Source of the DNA: Aureobasidium sp. EXF-3400
Lineage: Eukaryota > Ascomycota > Dothideomycetes > Dothideales > Saccotheciaceae
NCBI GenBank assembly: GCA_024195585.1
Contig: SWBL01000628.1
Coordinates: 1 to 14,787 of the forward strand
Direction: 5' to 3'
DNA length: 14,787 nucleotides
Shown: positions 1-9,140 of the stretch, piece by piece
How positions within the stretch are numbered: the stretch's first letter is position 1
Layout: every line of letters starts with the position of its first letter
Translations under genes and position numbers: made by a program
Notes under the pieces: model-generated
What the model was told of the DNA's origin: nothing
Database searches by the model: none
Seen by the model: only the letters and a program-made list of their open reading frames with translations

Positions 1-3
1 TAA

Positions 4-93
4 GGTGATGTGGTGTAGTGGTAGCATGTGTCGTTGTGGAGGTTAAATTCCAGCAACGCCGACCCGACGGCGGTTCGATTCCGCCCATTGCCA
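4..93 (+). tRNA. tRNA-His (GTG) with a short intron
   Basis: The acceptor strands 4-10 and 86-92 pair over 7 bp (with two G-U pairs), and the discriminator is A93. The T arm is perfect: stem 69-73 with 81-85 around the loop TTCGATT. Box A is at 11-21 and box B (GGTTCGATTCC) at 72-82; both fit Pol III promoter consensus. The anticodon loop reads TTGTGG at 34-39, the same core as yeast tRNA-His, so the anticodon is GTG at 36-38. The 3' half of the anticodon stem resumes near position 60 after about 19 extra bases, which fits an intron one base 3' of the anticodon (about 40-58). Stem pairs 30-33 with 60-63 are good, but 29/64 is a T/C mismatch. The G-1 of mature tRNA-His would be added after transcription. 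The exact intron ends are inferred. Confidence 0.82.
40..58 (+). other. tRNA-His intron (predicted)
   Basis: These roughly 19 bases must be removed for the anticodon stem and a 7-nt loop to form. Nuclear tRNA introns sit between positions 37 and 38, which here falls after G39. The 3' boundary could shift by a base. Confidence 0.65.
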
Positions 94-334
94 GGATCTT
101 TCTTTTTTGCTTTTTGTTCGCATGTGCTTGGGGCAGGCATTATATGCGACGTACGAGTGAGTAGATGGAGGCGAGCTGTCGTTTTTGACCTTGCTGAGAC
201 GGCTCATGTAGTAGTAGATAGAGGGTTTGTATAGTGAAAGTGAATCAGAGAAGCGTAAGTAAAGGACTGAATATAACGATTGCTGAACAAGTAATTTTCT
301 ATGCATTTTCATCAAGAGATACAAGTGGCTGTTT
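94..334. other. Intergenic stretch between tRNA-His and the 3' end of sly41
   Basis: Apart from the Pol III terminator I see no gene or structured RNA. The right part presumably holds the sly41 3' UTR on the minus strand, but I found no clear AATAAA on that strand. The short open frames here have no recognisable protein character. Confidence 0.5.
103..115 (+). terminator. Pol III terminator (T6 and T5 runs)
   Basis: A run of six T at 103-108 and five T at 111-115 begins ten bases after the tRNA 3' end, as expected for RNA polymerase III termination. Confidence 0.75.
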
Positions 335-2076
335 CTATCTGACACCTATACTCTGTTTCGCACCAAAGCGATCTTCTGCATTCCACGTCTCTTCGGCCTT
401 TGTGCCTGGAGGCAGCCACGAGCCAGGCGAAGCATTACTCGATGATCTGGCGCGCATACTGTGTTCGGCTCCGTTCTGTAAGCCGTAGCCTCCGTGAGAA
501 GGAAGCGCATAATTGACGGGTGACTGCGAGTAAGGAGTTGCATCCGACTTCTTGTTGTCGCCGCCGACGAGAGGGAGTAGTGTATCTTTGCTCTCTTGTA
601 GGGCGCGAGCGCGCTTATCTGCTTTTGCAGCATCGCTGGTGCGATCGTAAAGGTAAAGCCCGAGGATTGTGAGACCGATACCGAAACCTTGGATCTTGGT
701 CATGGGGTTGCCGAACCAGATGATGGCAAAGACGATGACGAAGACGCGCTTGAACAAGCTGGCTACACTGTAGGTGACTGGAGAGACGAGACCCAGCAAG
801 ACAAATGCAACAAGGTTTTGGCCAAAGTGGAAAGAGCCGTTGAAGATGAATTCAAGGCCGAGACGAGCGTGGTCGAGTGAACCGGGGCGTTCCGATAACT
901 CGATAGAAGCGTCGGCCAGGAAGTCGGCGATCATTGAGAAGCCCTCTGACCAGAACCAGATGGGCAGAGTAAAGATGAAGGCAAGACCAGAAGAGTAGCA
1001 CAGCAGGTTGAGCTTGTCGGGCTTCTTGTTGCGCACATTGATGCCATCGGCCTCGGCTTTGGCGGCCTCGTTGAACAGTTTTTTGGATACAATGTTTTGA
1101 GTGACGAATAGAAGTGCACTGCCGAATGCATAAACGAGGCCCAAGAAGTTTGCTTTGAAGCTAGCGGAGCAGGCCATGATGACACCCAGCGTAAGGGGTA
1201 CAAGCGACATGTAGGTAGCATAGGAGTATCGAACATCGAAGATGAAGCGGTAGGCGAGGACTGTCAGTAGAGGTGACAAGCCCTTGATGGTGTGGACCAG
1301 CGAGACCGGGATGCGACTCATGGCGTCGGAGCTGAGAATATGACCGCCGATTTGAAAAGCGGTCAAGGGAAGGGTAGTCATGATGAGTTCGCGCGAAGGC
1401 CTGCGAATACCATTGCGTAGTACAGGAACAGCGTTCCGGAGAGGAGCGTGGATGCGGGCAGCCCAGGATAGCAACAGACACCACGAGCATACAAACATGA
1501 ATTGGATCACAGTCAAGGTCACGGGCTTGGGCAAGGCAGTCAGGATGGCCTTGGACGAGGTATTGGACATGATGGAGGTCGTGTACCAGATGGCACAGAG
1601 GAACTTTGGCCAAAGAGTAAGCACGGGGAAGTGATTGTAGTCGAGCTGTAACGTACAATGAGGCGCGCTGACACGGGGGCCTTGAGAGCATCGGCTATCT
1701 CGTGCGCGTTCTGGCTGACGCTGGCCCTCCTCCCTCGTACCGTCCGGATCGCCTCGCCCAAGCTCTTTTGTCTCCCATGCCTGCCTACTGTTCCGCCGCT
1801 GGGTGTCCAACCATTCATGCCGTGCGAACCTCTACGTGCCTGCCAACGTTCATGGCTGTGCAGGTGGGGTGGCAGTCCGAGTGGTTGCGGCATGGGCGAC
1901 GCCGGGTTGGACTCAATGGGCTCCTGTGTCGTCTGCAGCGTCTCATCGGACAGATCTGGGAACTTGAAGGTTGCTGGCGACGGCGACGTCGAGGTCCGCC
2001 GGTCGAACTGCGACGTCGACATGGCTGTGGAAGCTCTGCGGGTGCGGGTTTCTTCGGAAAAGTCGACTACAATCAA
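335..2076 (-). CDS. sly41: Sly41-like transporter, triose-phosphate translocator (TPT/SLC35) family
   Basis: Two exons, 2076-1657 and 1603-335, encode 562 residues. The protein is a multi-pass membrane protein of the TPT/nucleotide-sugar transporter superfamily. Yeast Sly41 was found as a suppressor of Ypt1 loss in ER-to-Golgi traffic; its substrate is not settled. Residues 1-140 are a Ser/Thr/Pro/Arg-rich, probably cytosolic tail. The hydrophobic core runs from about 141 to 470. It contains SLVHTIKGLSPLLTVL (241-256), typical of this family, and near its end LFKRVFVIVFAIIWFG followed by GFGIGLTILGLYLYDR, the usual final helix pair. A hydrophilic tail of about 90 residues with Ser and Asn runs follows. 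The first Met is used as start; a second Met about 18 codons on is possible. The intron at 1604-1656 joins LI to FLCAIWYTTS. The protein is longer than yeast Sly41 because of both tails. The family call is firm; orthology to Sly41 is likely. Confidence 0.88.
1604..1656 (-). other. Intron of sly41 (GTACGT donor, AAG acceptor)
   Basis: This 53-nt intron is needed because the N-terminal frame and the membrane-domain frame differ. The donor is GTACGT, a CTTAC branch-like motif lies 13 nt before the end, and the acceptor is AAG rather than CAG or TAG. It restores frame exactly. Confidence 0.72.
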
Positions 2077-2290
2077 TCCATGGAGAGGAGGTTCAGTAAA
2101 AGTGCTCTCTCAACCCTTCGACACGAGTTTCATCAGGGCGATTATTACCAGCTTGGGATGGACAGGCTGGCAAGCTGTTTGATCGTTGCCGTCATTCGGC
2201 AAACTCCGCTGAAGCTTCCCCCTTCTTGTCCCTCTTGTTCAACCGTCCAGATCAAACACTTCCTTTCCACCAACGGGTCATGTAACAGAT
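2077..2290. promoter_or_regulatory. Divergent promoter region, sly41 (-) and hydrolase gene (+)
   Basis: These 214 bp separate the start codons of two head-to-head genes, so both promoters and both 5' UTRs must lie here or overlap the coding sequences. CT-rich stretches (for example 2216-2240) precede the plus-strand start, as is common in fungi. I see no convincing TATA box or named factor site. The role is inferred from gene layout. Confidence 0.5.
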
Positions 2291-5113
2291 ATGAAGCTTG
2301 CTGCTCTATTTCTAAACGCTATTCAGAGTATCCAAGAACCCGTGATTTTATCTGGGCATTCAAATGCATGTTCTCTCGAATTCTCCAGAACGTGGGAGGT
2401 TATAGGTCCCTTCCAGGTGGGCACGCGAGGCATGATGCATCCACCATCACTGGATGCATCAAACACTGACACTCCACTTTAGAAGCAACATGGGGTGCCG
2501 ATCCGCTCGAGTATCTTGGTGGCTTTCGCTCTTTAAAGTATGATAACGATGCGAAATTTTCAAGCTCTCTCGCTCCTAATGCAACTGTCTCCTGGTCCAC
2601 CATTGCAGCCCAACAGTTATCTTGCGATCCTCAAGCCGCTCAGATCCGTCTTTCTGTAGCATTTCCTGATATCGATCTGGCTTTTCTTCAAAGCATCTAC
2701 GGTTGGGCTGCTCTTCAATACCAAGGCTGGGCTCGAGGCCATCTTCGTGTCAATGGCGAAGAGCCGCAGACCTTGACCCTTGCAACAGACAACCTCCTTG
2801 AGTTCTATCTTGATGGACAGCATCATTTCGGCGGGGATTTCTATGCTTTCCGACGAGCTCCAATTGTCTTGCATCTTGAGCCGGGAGATCATGTCATTGA
2901 CATTCGACTTGTCCGCGATGTTAGAGCGATGGGTGGCGTAGGCTTTCCAAACATCGATTTGCAACTTGAAGCCCGAGCCTCGACCAAAGGCCTTCATATC
3001 TCTGCAGCAAATGCTCTTATGCCTGACATGGTTGATGGACGTTTGGCAAGCATGCTGGGTTCTATCCAGGTTCGCAACGACCACGTACACGACATTGAGG
3101 TCTTTGCAGTTTCTGCCAATGATAGTTCTTACTTTGTGTGGTTGTTGCAGCCTGACGATTTTCGGGTCGTTGCTGGACAAACGAGACCTGTATCTGTGGC
3201 TATATCATGCCAGACAAATTGCAGTCCGTATCTTGGCTTCGATGTAGAGTATGGAGTTGTTGGTCAAGACCGCTCTCAGGCCTCTGTGCTGCATCTGGAT
3301 CATCAATTTACTCAGCGAGAGTTGCATGAGCCATTGAAGGTGACCTTTTATCATCCAGGTGGAATGACATCTTATGCTATTTTGAGGCCTCCGCCATCAA
3401 ATATCTCTTGTCCTTTGGACTCAGAGGGGCTGTTGCCAGTGTTTTTACAATTACATGGCGCTGGTGTAGAGGCTGATAACGATATTGTAAGGCATGCTCT
3501 AGATCCGCTGACTGACCTCTGTGCGTGGGCTTTGTTCCCTACAGGATCAACACCTTGGAGTGGCGACGACTGGCATGTTTGGGGCTTTGCAGATGTAGAA
3601 GCTGCCATTAAGGCCATACCTGGATGGATAGAAAGCATCGGGTGGCATGGTCCAGGCGTAAACACAAAGCGCTGGCTTGTCGCTGGCCATTCCAATGGAG
3701 GTGAGTCATTATGATTGTGTATGTCTGCACGAAAACTAAGTTAGCCCAGGCCAAGGAACCTGGTATGCTTTGACGCATCGCCCCGACAACGTCTTCGCAG
3801 CCGCTCCTATATCTGGTTATTCATCAATCCAAAGTGAGTGGGTTTGAAACGCCATCAAACCTTGAGCTAACATTTCAGATTACGTCCCGTATGACCTGTG
3901 GCAGCCTATGGCACCTTCCATTCGTGCCCTCTTGGATGCGTCTTTGAGCAGCTATCGCCATGAACTGTTACTAGATAATCTAAAGGGTATCAGTATCTTA
4001 CAACAACATGGCAGCGTCGACGACAACGTTCCAGCTTTCCATTCGCGATTGATGAACCAACTTATAAAACAGCAAGGGGCGAACTCCGCGTACGTTGAGC
4101 TCCAAGGAAAGAATCATTGGTTCGATGGCATCATGACGACTGAATACCTGAGCAAGTTCTTTGAACAAAATCTCAACGACTTCGCACGACCCTTGCGTGC
4201 CCCTGAGGCTTTCACCCTGGCGGTCGCAAATCCGGCAGACTCAGGTCCAAAGTTTGGAGTTGAGATCCTCTATCTGCGTCGTCTAGGCCAGCTTGCAAAG
4301 GTCCATGTCTCCTTCTCCTCATCGGATTGCACCCTTCGAAGCTCCAATGTTTTGAGCTTGCGTTTGCCTGACATCTATCCACGAACTCACGGCATTGTTA
4401 TTGATGGTCAAAGGATAGATTTGCCCCTCCAGGCCGAGAGCAACGACTTGTGGCTGTATCCAGATGGTACTTGGAAGGTATATGTGCCGCGGACTAGATG
4501 TTTGTGTGTCAGTGCTGATCAGTACAAGGTTCTTTCTGAGCATGAGTCTCCGGCGTTACGAGATAGGAACCAGCTAGGCGGCATGGATGCTATATTCCGT
4601 ACTCAGAACACTTTGCAAATCATCAGCCACTGTCAAAAGGCACGCCATACTGCTGTCCAGATATCTCGCAACTTCTGTCAATACCTTGGTGCCGATACGG
4701 AAATTCTGGAATCTGGAATTGGAACTCCAAGGCAGTATAGCAACATCGTTCGTCTTGTTTTGTCGGACAATCCGCCTGCCAGTCACCTCAAAAACTTCGC
4801 CTTCCAAGTGGACTCTTCCCATGGCATAAGCATACGCACAACAGCCGGCCAGATGACATACCCTAGCTCAGCAGGACTCGGTGCCATATTCTTAAGGCCG
4901 CTGCCAGCAGGAGCGGTGGAGTTGGTAGTATGGGGTCATGATGCAGACGGATTGGACGTAGCATCACGCCTTGTACCCATGCTCCCAGGAGTTGGACAGC
5001 CAGACTTTGTTGTAGCAGATAAGCGGATGCTTCAGGAAGGTGCGAGCGGTGTCCTGGCAATGGGATCCTTTGATCATCTATGGAACGTAACAGAGAACTC
5101 GTACTTCACTTGA
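2291..5113 (+). CDS. Large alpha/beta-hydrolase with S9-like catalytic triad, uncharacterised
   Basis: Four exons, 2291-2429, 2483-3700, 3750-3833 and 3879-5113, give 891 residues; all three introns are phase 1. The catalytic core is an alpha/beta-hydrolase related to prolyl-oligopeptidase-type (S9) enzymes. LQLHGAGVEAD precedes a likely oxyanion region, GHSNGG carries the nucleophile Ser450, HGSVDDNVP carries the acid Asp528 or Asp529, and GKNHWFD carries His560. The N-terminal ~350 residues begin with GPFQVGTREATWGADPLE and look beta-rich. About 300 residues after the triad match nothing I can name. The N-terminus has a short hydrophobic stretch (LAALFLNAI) but no convincing signal peptide, so secretion is uncertain. 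The substrate is unknown; peptidase or esterase activity is possible. Codon use is visibly less C-ending than in the PUF and Sey1 genes beside it. The fold and triad are well supported, the start less so. Confidence 0.8.
2430..2482 (+). other. GC-AG intron 1 of the hydrolase gene
   Basis: This 53-nt intron begins GCATGA after CGAG, has the branch motif CTGAC at 2465-2469 and ends TTTAG. Splicing here yields GTR-E-ATWGADPLE in frame. The nearest GT donor upstream (2418) gives the wrong frame. The other two introns (3701-3749 and 3834-3878) are ordinary GTGAGT...CAG. Confidence 0.75.
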
Positions 5114-5584
5114 GGTAGTAGAGGCTCGAACCAAGGTATGCCGCTGCCGGCTTTAACATCGATATCTCCATGGACCAAACTCCGCTTGACGTCGTCACTT
5201 CTAGTAGTGCTGTAGGAAACTGAATGCTGTATTCTGTGCGGGTGGACCGTGCGCACGGGCTTCTTGTGGTCACTCTTAGGGAAGGCATCCTCGACTCTGC
5301 CACCCACCTTCCACTCACCACTCCTTACTAAGTTCTTTTTGAATGCGGATATTGCGCACTCTCTTGGTCCTACCTTCGTCGCTCCTTCATTCCGGTTGTC
5401 ATTGGACGAGCCTCTAATTGACATCCTTCTTGTCTGCGCCCAATCTTTGGTCTGCTCCTACCACCAGCATCTTCTCTTCCAAGTAAGCTTCAACCCACCT
5501 CATCATCCAACGATCTCTGGATCATACACCGCTCCCCTACCACCTTCCATCTTCTCTTGTCTTCCAATACTTGCTGGAACCATC
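5114..5584 (+). promoter_or_regulatory. Promoter and 5' leader of the PUF gene, with two possible uORFs
   Basis: This 471-bp gap holds the 3' end of the hydrolase transcript and the promoter and leader of the PUF gene. The last ~120 bp are CT-rich, as in many fungal leaders, and the start context is CCATCATGG. Two short upstream ORFs on the same strand are visible: 5224-5331 (35 codons plus stop) and 5343-5417 (24 codons plus stop). Whether they are transcribed depends on the unknown transcription start. No protein-coding gene is supported here. Confidence 0.5.
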
Positions 5585-8314
5585 ATGGCTTCTTTGAGCC
5601 TTGACGGATCACCTACTCCTCGCAAGAAGACGCCCCTCAACTTCTTCCTCCACAACGACGATCAATTCGAAGACGAGAATACTCATATCTCGGGTGGTGC
5701 TGTAGGTCTTGGTACTGCAATCATGTTTCATTCCTTCGACTTAACTTCTGCTCTGCAGCCAATTAAGCGCGAACCCAACACGGCTGTCCCGGACGCTGTG
5801 CCTTTGACTACTTCTCGCTTCAACAACCAGCTGCCTCCCCCTCCTCCCAGCACTCGCAACTCTTCCTACAAGGTAAGCCAGCTCCAACACGTTCGCTATT
5901 ATTTATAACAGTATACTAACTTGCGTCTTTGCAGCAGAGTCAAGTCGCTGCACCCGCCATGTCCATGCCTGCCAACGGTTTCGGCCTTGGTATCTCCCAG
6001 GCCCCTCCTGCTCGTAACGTGCACCTCGACGAACTCTTGGCCAAGCTGTCTGAGCAGCAAGTCCTTCTCAACAAGCAGAGCACTGCCCTTCACGCTCAGC
6101 GTGCTGGTGAGACGTCTCCAGACTCTTCTGGCTCTGGTGCCCTTACCAACCCCTACGCCACTACCCCTCGCATTGACCATCAGTTCAACGACATTACTCA
6201 AGCTGACATGGCCGAGATGTTGCGTCTCAAGAAGGAGCTTGAGACTGCTCAGACTCAGATTGCTCGCATGGATCAGGAGTTGTCTCAGTCTCGCATCACC
6301 AAGCACACTCTTGAACAGGCCATGGGCTCTCAATTCGACTCAGACTTTGATCACATCCGTGACCTTCGTCCTCAGGGTGTTGCTGCTCGTGTTGACAACT
6401 GGGTCCAGTCGACTGAGCCAGGCGTTCCTCCTATCACCTCTAACACCAACATCAACGCTACTCACTTGGCTCCTCCTGCTGCTCGCGGTATCTGGGGCTC
6501 GGGTCCCTCCTTCGGCCCTGTTAGTGCTGGAGGTCCCAGTGGCCCTGGCGGTCCTGGTGTCATCGGTCAAGCACTCAACAACACTAACAATTGGCCCCTT
6601 ACCGATCCTCGTCTCATGGCTGGTGCTCGTCTGGAAGCTACCAATGCCAACATGTTCTCCGTCGGCCCCAACGCTCGTGGCTGCCCTCCAGCTCTGCGCA
6701 TTGACACAACTGCGATGGGCCCTTATCTGAGCGAGCCTTCTTCCGCCGATATGTCCATGCGCGGTGCTCACAGTCGTCCAGCTTCGGCTTTCGGCAACCA
6801 CCTTCACCCTTGGAGCCAGTTCAGCCCTAACATCAACGCGTCTGAGCAGTCCGGCATCACTCCGCCCTTGACACCACTTTCTCTTCAGTCAATGCAGAAC
6901 ATGCACAACATCACCGGCATGCCTCACCCTATGTCTGACCAAGCCTTGATGAACAACATGAACTTCGGCTCCAGATCCAACGGCACCAGATTGTCTCCCA
7001 CCGCCGCCGAATTTCAGGCTGGTGCTTACGGTAGCGCTGGATGGGCCATTGGCCACCAGGTGAGTTTCTCCATCAGTTCACTCCTTGTGCATACCCATGT
7101 CGTCTGTCTGCGCATCCACTAATTGTTTCTAGTCCCTGTCTGAGCCCGGCAGCTACCTCACCAACGCCGAGCCCATGAACTACCGTCGTCTTCTGGACCG
7201 CAACATGAGCTGCAACTGGAAGTACATTGTCGACAAGATCGTCCACAGCAACGACCAGCAGGCATCTATCTTCCTTCAGCAGAAGCTCAAGGTTAGCACC
7301 CAGGAGCAGAAGTATGAGATCGTCCAGGCCATTATTGAACAGGCCTACCCTCTCATGATCAACCGCTTTGGCAACTTCCTGGTCCAGCGCTGCTTTGAGC
7401 ATGGCACTCCCGAGCAGATCATCGCCATTGCTCGTGCTATCCGCAACAACACCCTCAACCTGAGCATGGACCCTTTTGGCTGCCACGTTGTTCAGAAGGC
7501 TTTCGACAGTGTTCCTGAAGAGTACAAGGCCATCATGGTCCACGAGCTTCTGCGCCGCATTCCTGAGACGGTTGTTCACCGTTACGCCTGTCACGTCTGG
7601 CAGAAGCTGTTCGAACTTCGCTGGAGCGACACCCCTCCTCAGATCATGAAGTACGTCAACGAAGCTCTCCGCGGCATGTGGCACGAGGTTGCCCTCGGTG
7701 AGACTGGCAGTCTTGTCGTCCAGAACATCTTCGAGAACTGCCTTGAGGAGGACAAGCGCCCCTGCATCAACGAGGTCCTTGCCAGCATCGACGTTATCGC
7801 CCATGGTCAGTTCGGCAACTGGTGTATCCAGCACATCTGCGAGCACGGCGCCATCCCTGACCGCAACCACGCCATCGATCACGTCCTTCGCTTCGCTACT
7901 GAGTACAGCATGGACCAGTTTGCCAGCAAGGTTGTCGAGAAGTGCCTCAAGATTGGCGGCACCGAGTTCCTTGACCGTTACCTTGACCGTGTTTGCGAGG
8001 CTCGCGCTGACCGCCCTCGTATGCCTCTCATTGATGTCGCTGGTGACCAGTTCGGAAACTACTTGATCCAGTACATCCTCAGCCACGCCGATGCTCAGCG
8101 TCGCGAGGTCGTCGCCAGCCACATTCGCAAGCACATGGTCTCCCTTCGTGGCTCCAAGTACGGTTCCCGTGTGGCCATGCTCTGCAGCAATCCTGCTGTC
8201 GCCACCCGCCCTGGTCCTCCTACTGGTATTTCCATGGGTCGTAACGCTGGCGGCTTCGGTGAGCGCCCCTACAACGGCCCCCGTGGCTTCCCCTACGGTG
8301 GAGGCTACCGCTGA
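5585..8314 (+). CDS. PUF (Pumilio-homology) RNA-binding protein
   Basis: The exons are 5585-5701, 5759-5872, 5935-7059 and 7133-8314, giving 845 residues (864 if 5702-5758 is retained). PUF proteins bind UGUA-type elements in mRNA 3' UTRs and control decay, translation or localisation. Residues 1-80 are disordered, with a TPRK proline-directed kinase consensus at T11 and a PPPPP run near the second splice junction. A heptad-like coiled coil lies at about 165-205 (MAEMLRLKKELETAQTQIARM), followed by a Gly/Pro/Asn/Met-rich linker. The PUF domain spans about 465-810. Seven clear repeats carry recognition pairs N533/Q537, C569/Q573, C605/Q609, S645/Q649, N681/Q685, S717/E721 and N761/Q765. A divergent first repeat has K482/D486, and a C-terminal SKYGSRVAM helix matches the capping element of other PUF proteins. 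The Gly/Arg-rich tail is short. I see no RRM, so it is not the Jsn1/Puf2 type. Which numbered fungal Puf it matches I cannot say. Confidence 0.9.
5702..5758 (+). other. Probable in-frame intron 1 of the PUF gene
   Basis: These 57 nt start GTAGGT, contain CTTAAC at 5739-5744 followed by a pyrimidine-rich run, and end CTCTGCAG, all typical of a fungal intron. The length is a multiple of three and the frame has no stop, so retention would only add 19 residues. Without RNA data both forms remain possible; splicing seems more likely. Confidence 0.65.
5873..5934 (+). other. Intron 2 of the PUF gene with tandem CAG-CAG acceptor
   Basis: The donor is GTAAGC, the branch site TACTAAC at 5913-5919 is perfect, and the acceptor is the first CAG of CAGCAG. 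Use of the second CAG (ending 5937) would remove one Gln without changing frame. Confidence 0.88.
7060..7132 (+). other. Intron 3 of the PUF gene
   Basis: This 73-nt phase-0 intron runs from GTGAGT to TTTCTAG with an ACTAAT branch motif 11 nt before the end. It joins the low-complexity linker to the segment just before the PUF repeats. Confidence 0.9.
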
Positions 8315-9140
8315 ATGTCGAGGCCTCAAGATATTCGACGCTCGGCCATCTTGTGGTTTTGTCGACCATGTTTGTGCCGGGTGTACAAGACATATCCTCA
8401 CAACATATTCCATGTCTTACTACCTAGGCTCTCGTGTGCACATTTTGTGGTTGCACGAGCATTGCTGGCATGACAGACGAGCTGGCTGCATAATTACCGG
8501 AATATTATTGCACGTCTGATGATGGATGCGGATGACGCATCATTGTCTAGCTCCAGCATGTTAGCATCTTTTCATTTACTCAGTCGTTCTCAGAGGCATC
8601 TGTCATGTCGAAGTTCTTCGCCGTCTATCGCAGTAAAAGGAGGGAAGCTCGCTTTTGGCGCAAGTCTTTGGATGGATCGGAAGCACCAAACATCTCTCGT
8701 TAAACATCAACATGTCAAGACAAGGCACAAAAAGAAAGAAAAACTGGGGATAAAAAAGGCAGGAGGGAGATTTTTCAATTTGAGACACTCGTTTTATTTT
8801 CTTTTTTTCCTATGTTTTTTTATGCAAGCTGGGGATGTAATGGGCGAGAAGATTGAGCATTCATGGTTTTCAGAGCGAAGCGGACGTAATGTGATCAAGG
8901 GTACAGCTCGAGTTGAACTAGCATTGATATACAAAAGAAGAGACTTGACTGATAGGAATTTGTTGCTCGAGTGGTGTGATGCGACGATGAATGGTAGTCT
9001 AGAGGGATGTTTGTTATGAAGAAGCGGATGGGTGATGTCAGTGTGGCTGGGACCTCGAATTCAGGAGCGTCACCTGCCCAAGGTCACAACAGATGCATGT
9101 TTAACCGGTGGCAGCCAATCAAGAACCAAGGAAGACACAG
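8315..9140. other. Intergenic region between the PUF and sey1 genes
   Basis: These 826 bp hold the PUF 3' UTR and the sey1 promoter and leader. I see no supported gene. The centre (about 8720-8825) is A-rich and then T-rich on the plus strand. A short hairpin can form at 8526-8542 (GATGCG, loop GATGA, CGCATC). A UGUA core at 8380-8383 lies within the probable PUF 3' UTR. The open frames here encode basic, low-information peptides with no recognisable family. Confidence 0.5.

Noticed and set aside
2617..3180. 187-codon open frame antisense to the hydrolase
   Set aside because: It has no recognisable motifs and lies entirely inside a well-supported exon on the other strand.
5921..6730. 269-codon Leu/Ser/Thr-rich frame overlapping the PUF exon
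   Set aside because: It is a shifted frame of the real coding sequence; the low-complexity hydrophobic composition comes from codon bias, not from a membrane protein.
7073..8413. 446-codon open frame antisense to the PUF domain
   Set aside because: It mirrors the strongly C-ending codon use of the sense gene. The product is a monotonous Val/Ala/Asp/Leu-rich sequence without domain features, whereas the sense strand has unmistakable PUF repeats.
8526..8542. Small hairpin GATGCG-GATGA-CGCATC after the PUF gene
   Set aside because: A 6-bp stem that does not extend outward is not enough for a structured RNA or terminator claim.
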